A stretch of DNA of 64,000 nt from Bradyrhizobium diazoefficiens (GTDB lineage: Bacteria > Pseudomonadota > Alphaproteobacteria > Rhizobiales > Xanthobacteraceae), in the NCBI RefSeq assembly GCF_018131015.1, contig NZ_JAFCJJ010000032.1, forward strand, positions 16,432-80,431, given 5' to 3'. The position numbers were made by a program, and so were the translations under genes. How positions within the stretch are numbered: the stretch's first letter is position 1; every line of letters begins with the position of its first letter. This document shows positions 18,225 to 26,806 of the stretch, one piece after another. Below the pieces are notes generated by a model. The model did not search any database and had not been told where the DNA came from. It saw only the letters and a list, made by a program, of their open reading frames with translations.

Positions 18225-19685
18225 ATGACCCAAGCCGCCCTGAACGACACCATGGACCGGTCCCCGGCCAGCACCCCGCTGCGGACGCTGGAAAGCGCCT
18301 TTCACGCCATGGTCGCGCGGTCGCGGGCGGAGCCCGCTCCGCCCCTCACCGACCGCCTCGACCGGCTGGCGCGCCTGCGCGCCGTGGTCGCCGACAATGA
18401 GGAGCGCTTCCGGCAGGCGATCTCGGCCGATTTCGGCCATCGCTCGGCAGTCGAGACCACCATCGCCGAAGCCATGATGGTCTATGGCGAGATCCGGCAT
18501 GCGACAAAGCACCTGAAGAGCTGGATGGCGCCGCAGCGTGTCGCCACCGCGCTGCAATTCCTGCCCGCGCGCAACCGGCTGATCCCGCAGCCGCTCGGCG
18601 TCGTCGGCATCATCGCGCCCTGGAATTATCCGCTCCAGCTCACGCTGGCGCCCGCGCTTGGCGCAATCGCCGCCGGCAACCGCGTCATCATCAAGCCGAG
18701 CGAGCTCGCGCCGCATTTTGCCGCGCTGCTGAGAGAGACGATCGCCGCGCGGTTCGATCCGACCGAGCTGCTGGTCACCGGCGTCGAGGACGAGATCGCA
18801 AAAGCCTTCGCACACCTGCCGTTCGATCATCTGGTGTTCACCGGCTCGACCCGGGTCGGGCGGCTGGTCGCGGAGGCGGCGGGCCGCAATCTGACCCCGG
18901 TGACGCTCGAGCTCGGCGGCAAGTCGCCGGCGATCATCGACGCCTCGGCCGATCTCGAGGAGGCGGCCGAGCGCATCGCCTACGCAAAGCTGCTCAATGC
19001 CGGGCAGACCTGCATCGCGCCGGACTATGTGCTGGTGCCCGAGCGCTCGCTGCAGGCCTTCGCCGAAAAGGTGCGTGCGCAGATGCGGCGCATGTTCGGC
19101 ACCGACCCCGCCAACAAGGACTACACCTCGATCATCTCCGACCGGCATTATGCCCGGCTCGAGACTCTCGTCGCCGATGCCGCGCAGCGCGGCGCAAAAA
19201 TCCTGCAGCCGGCCAAGGCCGACGATCCGAACTGGAAGGCCCACCGCAAATTCCCGCCGACCCTGATCGCCGGCGCGACCGAAGAGATGGCGGTGATGCG
19301 GGAGGAAATCTTCGGACCCGTGCTGCCGGTGCTGGGCTATCGCGAGCCGGCCGAGGCGATCGCCTTCGTCAACAGCCGCGACCGGCCGCTCGCGCTCTAC
19401 TGGTTCGGCAAGGACCGCACGGCCCGCGACGAGGTGCTGTCGCGCACCGTCTCCGGCGGCGTCACCGTCAACGACTGCCTGTTCCATTTCGCGCAAGCGC
19501 ATCAACCGATGGGCGGCGTCGGCCCATCCGGCACCGGCGTCTATCACGGCGAGTGGGGATTCAGGACGTTCAGCAAGCTGAAGCCGGTGTTCTACCGCTC
19601 CCGGCTCAACCGCCTCGCCGATCTCTACCCGCCCTATGGCGGCAAGATCGCGCGGCTGGAGAAGATGTTGCGGTTCATGTCGTAG
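18225..19685 (+). CDS. Coniferyl-aldehyde-type NAD(P)-dependent aldehyde dehydrogenase
   Basis: A 486-residue aldehyde dehydrogenase oxidising an aldehyde to its acid. Motifs are PWNYPLQL (about 130), FTGSTRVG, the catalytic Glu in LELGGKSP and the nucleophilic Cys in NAGQTCIAPDYV, then EEIFGPVLP. The short N-terminus, the QTCIAPDYVLV variant and the C-terminal YPPYGGKIARLEKMLRFM are typical of coniferyl aldehyde dehydrogenase (CalB-like) and class 3 enzymes. A strong GGGAGGA site lies 7 bases before the ATG. It is followed by a GMC oxidoreductase; together they could take an alcohol to an acid. Confidence 0.92.
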   Translation: MTQAALNDTMDRSPASTPLRTLESAFHAMVARSRAEPAPPLTDRLDRLARLRAVVADNEERFRQAISADFGHRSAVETTIAEAMMVYGEIRHATKHLKSWMAPQRVATALQFLPARNRLIPQPLGVVGIIAPWNYPLQLTLAPALGAIAAGNRVIIKPSELAPHFAALLRETIAARFDPTELLVTGVEDEIAKAFAHLPFDHLVFTGSTRVGRLVAEAAGRNLTPVTLELGGKSPAIIDASADLEEAAERIAYAKLLNAGQTCIAPDYVLVPERSLQAFAEKVRAQMRRMFGTDPANKDYTSIISDRHYARLETLVADAAQRGAKILQPAKADDPNWKAHRKFPPTLIAGATEEMAVMREEIFGPVLPVLGYREPAEAIAFVNSRDRPLALYWFGKDRTARDEVLSRTVSGGVTVNDCLFHFAQAHQPMGGVGPSGTGVYHGEWGFRTFSKLKPVFYRSRLNRLADLYPPYGGKIARLEKMLRFMS

Positions 19686-19699
19686 ACTGTCTCAACACC

Positions 19700-19770
19700 G
19701 TCATTGCGAGCGCAGCGAAACAACCCTCCGCGGGCGAAAGTCTGGATTGCTTCGCTTCGCTCGCAATGAC
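19700..19770. repeat. Intergenic inverted repeat (GTCATTGCGAGCG type)
   Basis: Imperfect palindrome beginning GTCATTGCGAGCGCAGCGAA and ending TTCGCTTCGCTCGCAATGAC. It lies between the aldehyde dehydrogenase and GMC genes. This REP-like class is widespread between genes in Bradyrhizobium and relatives. Confidence 0.75.
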
Positions 19771-19800
19771 CAGAAGAAAATGCAATGGGGGAAAACACAG

Positions 19801-21441
19801 GTGACTGATACATTCGATTTCATCGTCGTGGGCGCGGGCTCCGGCGGTTGCGCGGTGGCCGGCCGGCTGTCGGAGGACGCGGCGACGTCGGTCGCGCTGC
19901 TCGATGCCGGCGGCCGAAACGACAACTGGCGGATCACCACGCCGTTCGGGCTCGCCTTGCCATACGCCGCGGCCAACTGGGCCTTCGATACCGTGCCGCA
20001 GAAGGGTTTGAACGGCCGCATCGGCTATCAACCGCGCGGCAAGGGCCTTGGCGGTTCCTCGGCGATCAACGCCATGGTCTATATCCGCGGCCACAAATCG
20101 GACTACGACCACTGGGCCTCGCTCGGCAATGCCGGCTGGTCTTACGCGGACGTGCTGCCTTATTTCAAGCGCTCGGAGAACAACAGCGATTTCGACGGCG
20201 AGTATCACGGCAAGGGCGGCCCCCTGCACGTCAACAAGCTGCGCTCCGAGAATCCGATCCACGAGGTGTTCCACCAGGCCGCGCGCGAGGCGCAGTTCCG
20301 CATCCGCGAGGACTTCAATGCCGAGGACCACGAAGGGCTCGGCAGCTACCAGGTGACGCAGCACGGCGGCGAGCGCTGGAGCGCGGCGCGCGCCTATGTG
20401 CAGCCGCATCTCGGGACGCGCGCCAATCTTCGCGTCGAAACGGGGGCGCATGCGACCAAGATCCTGTTCGAAGGCGGCCGCGCGGTCGGTATCGAATATG
20501 TGCAGGGCAAACAGAAGAAGCAGCTGCGCGCCCGCCGCGAAGTGATCCTCGCCTCCGGCGCCTTCCAGTCGCCGCAGCTCTTGATGCTGTCGGGCGTCGG
20601 CGACGGCGAGGCGCTTCGCACGCACGGCATCGGCGTCGCGCATCATTTGCCGGGCGTCGGCCGCAATCTGCAGGACCACCCGGATTTCGTGTTCGTCTAC
20701 GCCTCCGACTATCCGCACTTCGTTCACTCCTCGCTGGGCCGGCTGCCGTTCCTGCTCCGCGCCATTCAGCGCTACCGCCGCGAGCGGCGCGGCCTGATGA
20801 CCACCAATTTCGCCGAGTGTGGCGGCTTCCTGAAGACCCGGCCCGACCTCGACGTGCCGGACATCCAGCTCCACTTGGTCATCGCGATGCTCGACGACCA
20901 TGGCCGCAAGAAGCACAAGGAGGCCGGCTTCTCGTGCCACGTCTGCCTGTTGCGACCGAAGAGCCGCGGCAGCGTCTGGCTGAAAAGCGCCGATCCGCTC
21001 GCCGTACCCATGATCGATCCGAACTTCCTGGGCGAGGCGGACGATCTCGAGACGATGGTCGCGGGCTTCAAGACCACGCGGCGGCTGATGGAGACGCCGG
21101 CGCTGCGCGCGTTGCAGAAGAAGGACATGTTCACGTCCGACGTGAGAACGGATGACGACATCCGGGCCATCCTGCGCAACCGCGTCGACACCGTCTATCA
21201 CCCGGTCGGCACCTGCAAGATGGGCACGGATGCGATGGCCGTGGTCGACCCGAAGCTGAAAGTCCACGGCGTGGAAGGCCTGCGCATCGTCGATGCCTCG
21301 ATCATGCCGACCCTGATCGGCGGCAACACCAACGCGCCGACCATCATGATCGGGGAGAAGGCGGCGGACATGATCCGGGCGGAGATGCGGCGAGCTAAAG
21401 ATGACGGGTCGTCCCGGCCTAGTGCGCAATTGCGCAACTAG
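19801..21441 (+). CDS. GMC-family FAD-dependent oxidoreductase (choline/alcohol dehydrogenase-like)
   Basis: A 546-residue flavoprotein. The FAD-binding DFIVVGAGSGGCAVAGRLSE is at residues 5-24, and the GMC signature KGLGGSSAINAMVYIRG is near 80. The active-site pair of the family is seen as VDTVYHPVGTCKMG (catalytic His) and GGNTNAPTIMIGEKAADMI (Asn, 500-520). GTG 19801 is chosen for its GGGGG site and because the Rossmann strand starts right after; upstream residues come from an intergenic repeat. It oxidises primary alcohols or choline-like substrates to aldehydes; the substrate is not known. The stop codon and last nine or so residues lie inside a hairpin repeat. Confidence 0.9.
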   Translation: MTDTFDFIVVGAGSGGCAVAGRLSEDAATSVALLDAGGRNDNWRITTPFGLALPYAAANWAFDTVPQKGLNGRIGYQPRGKGLGGSSAINAMVYIRGHKSDYDHWASLGNAGWSYADVLPYFKRSENNSDFDGEYHGKGGPLHVNKLRSENPIHEVFHQAAREAQFRIREDFNAEDHEGLGSYQVTQHGGERWSAARAYVQPHLGTRANLRVETGAHATKILFEGGRAVGIEYVQGKQKKQLRARREVILASGAFQSPQLLMLSGVGDGEALRTHGIGVAHHLPGVGRNLQDHPDFVFVYASDYPHFVHSSLGRLPFLLRAIQRYRRERRGLMTTNFAECGGFLKTRPDLDVPDIQLHLVIAMLDDHGRKKHKEAGFSCHVCLLRPKSRGSVWLKSADPLAVPMIDPNFLGEADDLETMVAGFKTTRRLMETPALRALQKKDMFTSDVRTDDDIRAILRNRVDTVYHPVGTCKMGTDAMAVVDPKLKVHGVEGLRIVDASIMPTLIGGNTNAPTIMIGEKAADMIRAEMRRAKDDGSSRPSAQLRN

Positions 21442-21452
21442 GCCGGGACGAC
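21408..21452. repeat. Long perfect hairpin spanning the GMC gene stop codon
   Basis: Sixteen-base arms, GTCGTCCCGGCCTAGT (21408-21423) and its complement (21437-21452), around a loop that is itself palindromic (GCGCAATTGCGC). It lies between two convergent genes and may act as a bidirectional terminator despite lacking a T-run. It also looks like a mobile intergenic repeat of the GTCGTCCCGG family seen elsewhere in the window. Confidence 0.75.
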
Positions 21453-21460
21453 AGCGGTGG

Positions 21461-22222
21461 CTAGTTCAGCAGGAACCCGCCGTCCACGGTCACCACGCTT
21501 CCGGTCATGTAGCGCGACGCCTTCGAGGCCAGCAGCAGGATCGCGCCGTCGAGATCAGACTCGGCGCCGACGCGGCGCTGCGGGATGCGTTTTGCTAGCC
21601 GTTCGCCCGCCGGCGTCGCCCAGAAATCGTGGTTCATCTCGGTGTCGATATAGCCCGGCGCCAGCGCGTTGACGCGGATGTTCTGGCCGGCGAGTTCCAG
21701 CGCCATCGCCCTGGTGGCCTGGATCATCCCGGCCTTGGAGATCGCATAGGGCGACACCGCCTTCAGCACGCCGGTGCCGAGCACGGAAGCGATGTTGACG
21801 ATATTGCCCTCCTGCTTGCGCGCGATCATGCGGCGCGCAAGCTCGGTCGCGAGAAAATAGGCGCCCTTGAGATTGGCGCCGACCACGGCATCCCAGTCCG
21901 CCTCGGTCTGCTCGGTCGCGAGCTTCTCGATGGCGATTCCGGCATTGTTGATCAGGACGGTGACGGGGCCGAGCGCGGCCTCGGCGGCATCGACGGCGGC
22001 GGCGATCGAGCCGGTATTGGTGACGTCGAGCGCCACCGCCGCGGCGCGGCCGCCCTTGCCGCGGATCTCCTCTTCCAGGCTCTTCAGCTTGTCGGCCTGC
22101 CGTGCCGCCAGCACCACGGCGGCGCCATGCGCGGCCAGCACGCGCGCGAACTGGCGTCCGAGCCCCTGGCTGGCACCGGTGATCAAAATGGTCTCGCTTT
22201 CGACGTTGAACGGATCGGACAT
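21461..22222 (-). CDS. Short-chain dehydrogenase/reductase, classical type
   Basis: A 253-residue SDR. It has the cofactor motif TGASQGLGR (about 15-23), NNAG, the catalytic Ser in the NIASVLG strand, and the YxxxK motif in SPYAISKAG, so all active-site residues are intact. The end VTVDGGFLLN is typical. ATG 22222 (MSDPFNVESE) is used; the frame is open further upstream, but that stretch overlaps the promoter of the divergent SDR. It uses NAD(P)H on an unknown hydroxy or keto substrate. Confidence 0.9.
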   Translation of the reverse strand: MSDPFNVESETILITGASQGLGRQFARVLAAHGAAVVLAARQADKLKSLEEEIRGKGGRAAAVALDVTNTGSIAAAVDAAEAALGPVTVLINNAGIAIEKLATEQTEADWDAVVGANLKGAYFLATELARRMIARKQEGNIVNIASVLGTGVLKAVSPYAISKAGMIQATRAMALELAGQNIRVNALAPGYIDTEMNHDFWATPAGERLAKRIPQRRVGAESDLDGAILLLASKASRYMTGSVVTVDGGFLLN

Positions 22223-22361
22223 GGCAGGATTCCCGGGGCGAAGTGTCATGCGCGCATAGATACCCATGATTTCGTCGAACGCAAAGCCGCAGGGCTTACC
22301 AGAGCCGGTCGCGTTGGCTAATGTGCCGCATCGAAGATGGACACCACACGGGAGTGAAACA

Positions 22362-23144
22362 GTGGATCTTGGGATCAAAGGCCGCCGCGCCATCGTCTGC
22401 GCATCCAGCAAGGGCCTGGGGCGCGCCTGCGCCATCTCGCTGGCCGAAGCCGGCGTTCACGTCACCCTGACCGCGCGCGGCGCTGATGCCCTGAAGAAGA
22501 CGGCGGACGAGATCCGCAAGGCCTATCCCGGCGTGACCGTGACCGAGATCGTCGGCGACATCACGACGCCGGCCGGCCGCGAGGCCGTGCTGAAGGCCTG
22601 CCCCGAGCCCGACATCCTGATCAACAATGCCGGCGGCCCGCCGCCCGGCGATTTCCGCAACTGGAGCCGCGACGACTGGATCAAGGCGATCGACGCCAAC
22701 ATGCTGACCCCGATCGAACTGATCAAGGCGACCGTCGACGGGATGATGGAGCGCAAGTTCGGCCGCATCGTCAACATCACCTCGGCCGCGGTGAAGGCGC
22801 CGATCGACATTCTCGGTCTTTCCAACGGCGCGCGCGCCGGCCTCACCGGCTTCATCGCCGGCCTGTCGCGCAAGACCGTGATCAACAACGTCACCATCAA
22901 CGGCCTGTTGCCGGGCCCGTTCGAGACCGACCGCCTGCGCGGCACCGCCAAGGCCGAGGCCGAGAAGCGTGGCATCACGCCGGACCAGTTGCTGGCGGAA
23001 CGCGCCAAGCTCAATCCCGCGGGCCGCTTCGGCGATCCCGAGGAGTTCGGCTATGCCTGCGCCTTCCTGTGCGGCGCCAAAGCCGGCTTCATCACGGGCC
23101 AGAACATCCTGCTCGACGGCGGCGCGTTCCCGGGAACGCTGTGA
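22362..23144 (+). CDS. Atypical SDR lacking the YxxxK motif
   Basis: A 260-residue SDR-fold protein with CASSKGLGRA (cofactor loop), NNAGGPPPGDF and a GQNILLDGGAFPGTL end. At the place of the catalytic Tyr and Lys it has GLSNGARAGL, so both canonical residues are replaced. A known subgroup of SDRs shares the SNGxRAGL pattern, and their chemistry differs or is unknown. The GTG start at 22362 has GGAG 8 bases before it. The stop overlaps the next start as GTGA, so it is coupled to the quinone-reductase-like gene. Confidence 0.85.
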   Translation: MDLGIKGRRAIVCASSKGLGRACAISLAEAGVHVTLTARGADALKKTADEIRKAYPGVTVTEIVGDITTPAGREAVLKACPEPDILINNAGGPPPGDFRNWSRDDWIKAIDANMLTPIELIKATVDGMMERKFGRIVNITSAAVKAPIDILGLSNGARAGLTGFIAGLSRKTVINNVTINGLLPGPFETDRLRGTAKAEAEKRGITPDQLLAERAKLNPAGRFGDPEEFGYACAFLCGAKAGFITGQNILLDGGAFPGTL

Positions 23145-24130
23145 GAGCGGTCTGGTACGAGCAGACGGGACCAGCGCCGGACGTTCTCACCTACGGTGAG
23201 ATGGCGACGCCGGTCGCCGCTCCCGGCGAAGTTCGCATTCGCCTGGAAGCGTCCGGCGTCAACCCGGCCGATGTCGGCCGGCGCGGCGGCAGCTATCGCG
23301 CGATGGAATTTTCGCGCGTGATCCCGAACAGCGACGGTGCGGGCTTCGTCGACAAGGTCGGCGACGGCGTGACGCGCTTCAAGAACGGCGACCGCGTCTG
23401 GCTGTTCAATGGGCAACGCAACGGCCGCGCTTTCGGCACCGCGGCGGAATATATCGCGCTCGCCGAGCATCTCGTGACGCCACTGCCGGATAACCTCTCT
23501 TTCGCGGCAGGCGCAACGCTCGGAATTCCCGCGATGACCGCGTGGTGCTCGCTGTTTTCCGACGGCTCCATCGTCGGCAAGACCGTGCTGGTCACGGGAG
23601 GCGCCGGCGCCGTCGGGCACTACGCGGTGCAACTGGCAAAATGGGGCGGCGCGCAGGTGATCGCGACCGTCAGCTCGGCGCTGAAGGGCGAGCAGGCCCG
23701 GCGGGCCGGCGCCGATCTCGTGGTCAATTACCGGGACGAGGACGTCGTCGCCAAAGCGATGGCGTTCACCGGCGGACGCGGCGTTGACCATGTCGTCGAT
23801 GTCGATTTCGGCGGCAACATCGCCACCACGCTGAAGCTGATGGCGGTGAATTCCACCATCGCGGTCTACGCCACCAACGGCAACCGCACGCCGGTCGTGC
23901 CGATGCGCGAACTGATGGAGAAGTGCGTCAACCTGCGGTCGCTGGTGCTGTTCGCCCTGCCGCCGGCGCTGCTCGCCACTGCACAAGCCGACATCACGAA
24001 GTGGCTGGCGGCGGGACCTCGCATCCACAATGTCGCGGCGCAGTTCGCGCTGTCGGATACGGCGCAGGCCCATCTCGCGGTCGAGAAGGGCGACAAGCTC
24101 GGCACCGTCATCGTCGACTGCGCCCGATGA
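23141..24130 (+). CDS. NADPH:quinone reductase-like zinc-independent MDR enzyme
   Basis: A 329-residue medium-chain reductase of the quinone-oxidoreductase (QOR/zeta-crystallin) type. GVNPADVGRRGG near residue 40 matches the QOR active-site region, and VLVTGGAGAVGHYAVQLAKWGGAQVIATV is the Rossmann segment. No zinc-binding Cys cluster is present. It starts with GTG 23141, overlapping the previous SDR gene by 4 bases. It should reduce quinones or enones with NADPH, in the same operon as the atypical SDR. Confidence 0.9.
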   Translation: MRAVWYEQTGPAPDVLTYGEMATPVAAPGEVRIRLEASGVNPADVGRRGGSYRAMEFSRVIPNSDGAGFVDKVGDGVTRFKNGDRVWLFNGQRNGRAFGTAAEYIALAEHLVTPLPDNLSFAAGATLGIPAMTAWCSLFSDGSIVGKTVLVTGGAGAVGHYAVQLAKWGGAQVIATVSSALKGEQARRAGADLVVNYRDEDVVAKAMAFTGGRGVDHVVDVDFGGNIATTLKLMAVNSTIAVYATNGNRTPVVPMRELMEKCVNLRSLVLFALPPALLATAQADITKWLAAGPRIHNVAAQFALSDTAQAHLAVEKGDKLGTVIVDCAR

Positions 24131-24134
24131 GGGA

Positions 24135-24566
24135 TCAGGAAACGGGCGTCGTCCGCTCGTCGGTCCAGTCGATGCCGAGCTCGTCCATGCCGTCGGCCAG
24201 GAGATCGCCGAGCATCGGCTCGCCCAGGAGATATCGCACGGCCTCGCGCCGGGGCGCCTTGTACCCGGCACGGGCCTCGGCGGCGCGGGTGCGCAGATCG
24301 TTCCACTCCTCCACGTCGCCGTCGCCGCGGCCGAGCCACATCAGCGTGACGAGGTCGAGTTGCTCGTCCTCGTTCAGCGCCCCGATGAAGCCGGTCAATT
24401 CGGTTACGACCGGATCCGAATTGCTATCCTCCAGCACGTCGATCTCGTCGTCGTCAGCAGCGTTGGACCCCGAGTCCGGATCGGAAGCCGCTTCCTTGAC
24501 GTCGAATTCGCGAGCCTTCTCGATGATGAAGGCGACCTTTTCGGCGGAAATGGCAAGCTCTGGCAT
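24135..24566 (-). CDS. DUF3775 domain protein
   Basis: A 143-residue acidic protein. The opening MPELAISAEKVAFIIEKAREFD and the middle DLVTLMWLGRGD match DUF3775, a small family of unknown function common in Rhizobiales. There is an Asp/Glu-rich stretch at about residues 28-46 and no signal or membrane segment. It is convergent with the quinone-reductase gene (4 bases between stops) and divergent from the MBL gene at 24691. Confidence 0.85.
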   Translation of the reverse strand: MPELAISAEKVAFIIEKAREFDVKEAASDPDSGSNAADDDEIDVLEDSNSDPVVTELTGFIGALNEDEQLDLVTLMWLGRGDGDVEEWNDLRTRAAEARAGYKAPRREAVRYLLGEPMLGDLLADGMDELGIDWTDERTTPVS

Positions 24567-24690
24567 CTGTCCCTCTCTTTGGCTTCCTGGGTTCCCCCGA
24601 TAACGCGGCACCGCATCAGATGATCCATTGCGCCCGGAAGCGGAAAACCGCATGTTTCCACGCCAAATCAAGAACAAGAGGACGCGCCGC

Positions 24691-25539
24691 ATGCAGTGGA
24701 AGGTAGGTCGGGTCAGGATCACCAAGGTGGTGGAGCTGGAGACGGTCGGCTCGACCCGCTTCATCCTGCCGCTGGCCAGCAACGAGGAAATCCAGAAGCT
24801 GCCCTGGCTGATCCCGCATTTCGCCACCGAAGAGGGCCGGCTGAAAATGTCGATCCACTCGCTGGTGGTGGAGACGCCTTCGCGCCGGATCGTGGTGGAC
24901 ACCGGCCTCGGCAATGACAAGCAGGGCCGCAACGTCCCGACCTGGAACAATCGCACCACGCCGTTCCTCGAGACGATGATTGCGGCGGGCTTTGCCCCTG
25001 ACAGCATCGACACCGTGCTGTGCACGCATCTTCATGTCGACCATGTCGGCTGGAATACGAAGCTGGTGGACGGCAAATGGGTGCCGACATTCCCGAAGGC
25101 GCGCTACGTCTTCGGCCGAACCGAATACGAGCACTGGCGCGACCATTCGACCGAGCCCGACAAGCAGGCCGTGTTCGACGATTCCGTGAAGCCGATCATC
25201 GACGCCGACCGGGCCGACCTGATCCCGAGCGACCATCGGCTCTGCGACGAGATCAGCATGATCCCGACCCCGGGCCACAGCCCCGGCCATATGAGCATCC
25301 TGATCCGGTCGGACGGCGAACAGGGCCTGCTCACCGGCGATGTCGCCCACCACCCCTGCCAGATGGCGCGTCTCGGCTGGTCCTCGACCGCGGATTCCGA
25401 CCAGGCGCAATCGGCCGCGACGCGGCGCGAATTGTTCGGCCGGTTCGCCGACACCCCGACATTGGTGATCGGCGGGCATTTCTCGGCCGGCCACATCAGG
25501 CGGGACGGGGAGGTGTTCAGGTTTGTGGCACTGGGCTAG
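24691..25539 (+). CDS. Metallo-beta-lactamase-fold hydrolase
   Basis: A 282-residue MBL-fold enzyme with the full metal set: THLHVDHVGWNT (HxHxDH), TPGHSPGHMS, TGDVAHHP (bridging Asp) and the late GGHFSAGHI His. ATG 24691 follows an AGAGGA site; an in-frame ATG at 24652 is the alternative. It is close to the AHL-lactonase/quorum-quenching-like and flavonoid-degradation-type MBLs by motif layout, but the substrate is unknown. A paralogue with the same HVDHVGWNTxL and RWVPTFPKARYVF blocks is at 27433. Confidence 0.88.
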   Translation: MQWKVGRVRITKVVELETVGSTRFILPLASNEEIQKLPWLIPHFATEEGRLKMSIHSLVVETPSRRIVVDTGLGNDKQGRNVPTWNNRTTPFLETMIAAGFAPDSIDTVLCTHLHVDHVGWNTKLVDGKWVPTFPKARYVFGRTEYEHWRDHSTEPDKQAVFDDSVKPIIDADRADLIPSDHRLCDEISMIPTPGHSPGHMSILIRSDGEQGLLTGDVAHHPCQMARLGWSSTADSDQAQSAATRRELFGRFADTPTLVIGGHFSAGHIRRDGEVFRFVALG

Positions 25540-25546
25540 CTCTCGT

Positions 25547-25668
25547 GCCCCGGATGCTGCGCAGCACGAAGTGATGCGCTGCTAGGCCGGGGCCCATGCT
25601 TGCGGCACTCTGGGTCCCGGCTCTGCGGAGCAGCGTTGCACGCTGCACCGCGTCCGGGACACGGGGCA
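25547..25668. repeat. Composite intergenic inverted repeat
   Basis: Partly palindromic sequence with CCCGGATGCTGCGCAGCACG near one end and GCACGCTGCACCGCGTCCGG near the other, placed after the MBL gene. It is a REP/BIME-like element related in style to the others here. Confidence 0.6.
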
Positions 25669-25781
25669 CCTCCCGAATTAAGGGGGCTGCAATGCACCCC
25701 CTTTTGAACGGTTGAATTTCGCCCCGCCCTGTTCCATGAAGCTATTTAACCGATCAGTCCATCTGCAGGGAGAAACGAAAA

Positions 25782-26624
25782 ATGAAGCTTGTTCGCTATG
25801 GCGAGAAGGGTACGGAAAAGCCCGGCCTGATCGACAAATCCGGCCAGTTGCGCGACCTCTCGGCGCATGTGAAGGACCTGACCGGCGAGGCCTATTCGCC
25901 GGAATCCCTGAAGAAGCTCGCCGCCCTCGACCCCGCCTCGCTGCCGGCCGTTTCCGGCAAGCCGCGGTTCGGCGCGCCGGTCGCCGGCATCTCGAAATTC
26001 GTCGCGATCGGCCTCAACTACAGCGACCACGCCAAGGAGACGGGCGCCGCGATCCCGACCGAGCCGATCATCTTCCTGAAGGCCAATACCGCGCTGTCCG
26101 GGCCGAATGACGCCGTCGAGAAGCCGCGCGGCTCGACCAAGCTCGACTGGGAGGTCGAGATCGCCGCCATCATCGGCACCCGCGCCAAATACGTCTCGGA
26201 AGCCGACGCGCTGAACTATGTCGCCGGCTACTGCGTCTGCAACGACGTCTCCGAGCGCAACTTCCAGACCGAGCGCCTGGGACAGTGGACCAAGGGCAAG
26301 TCGCACGACACCTTCGGTCCGGTCGGGCCGTGGCTCGCCACCAAGGACGAGATCAAGGACGTGCAGGACCTGTCGATGTGGCTCGACGTCAACGGCCAGC
26401 GCCGCCAGACCGGCTCGACCAAGACCATGATCTTCTCGATGGCCAAGTGCATCTCCTATGTCTCGCAGTTCATGACCCTGCAGCCCGGCGACATCGTCAC
26501 CACCGGCACCCCGCCCGGCGTCGGCCTCGGCATGAAGCCACCGACCTTCCTCAATGTCGGCGACGTCGTCACGCTCGGCATCGAAGGCCTCGGCGAGCAG
26601 CGCCAGGAGATCATCGGGGCGTAA
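25782..26624 (+). CDS. Fumarylacetoacetate hydrolase-family protein
   Basis: A 280-residue FAH-fold enzyme. The metal-binding glutamates are in DWEVEIAAIIG (about 124-134), with GLNYSDHAKE upstream (catalytic His) and CNDVSERNFQ after. TTGTPPGVGLGMKPPTFL is the usual C-terminal signature. A GGGAGAAACG site precedes the ATG. Family members hydrolyse or decarboxylate oxo-acids in aromatic catabolism (fumarylpyruvate, 2-keto-4-pentenoate, oxalocrotonate) or act as ureidoglycolate lyase; this one cannot be assigned. It lies with a GST and two MBL genes, all on the + strand. Confidence 0.9.
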   Translation: MKLVRYGEKGTEKPGLIDKSGQLRDLSAHVKDLTGEAYSPESLKKLAALDPASLPAVSGKPRFGAPVAGISKFVAIGLNYSDHAKETGAAIPTEPIIFLKANTALSGPNDAVEKPRGSTKLDWEVEIAAIIGTRAKYVSEADALNYVAGYCVCNDVSERNFQTERLGQWTKGKSHDTFGPVGPWLATKDEIKDVQDLSMWLDVNGQRRQTGSTKTMIFSMAKCISYVSQFMTLQPGDIVTTGTPPGVGLGMKPPTFLNVGDVVTLGIEGLGEQRQEIIGA

Positions 26625-26644
26625 GCGGCCTCGTACCGCTGGTC

Positions 26645-26760
26645 GTCATGCCCGGGCAAAAGCGCGAAGCGCGTCTTCGCGCAAGACGACCCGGGCATCC
26701 ACGTCTCACAGTCTGACCACGCGGCGACGCGTGGATGGCCGGGTCAAGCCCGGCCATGAC
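26645..26760. repeat. Intergenic inverted repeat (GTCATGCCCGGGC type)
   Basis: Starts GTCATGCCCGGGC and ends GTCAAGCCCGGCCATGAC, with an inner pair CCACGTCTC/CGCGTGG. The same family recurs at 28325, 32658 and 45859. Confidence 0.8.
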
Positions 26761-26806
26761 GGAGGAGACACCGTTCGCACAGGATCGATTGCAGGGAATA
26801 GTTCAC

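Noticed and set aside
19675..21429. Minus-strand open frame of about 580 codons opposite the GMC gene
   Set aside because: Antisense shadow; the GMC frame has all family motifs.
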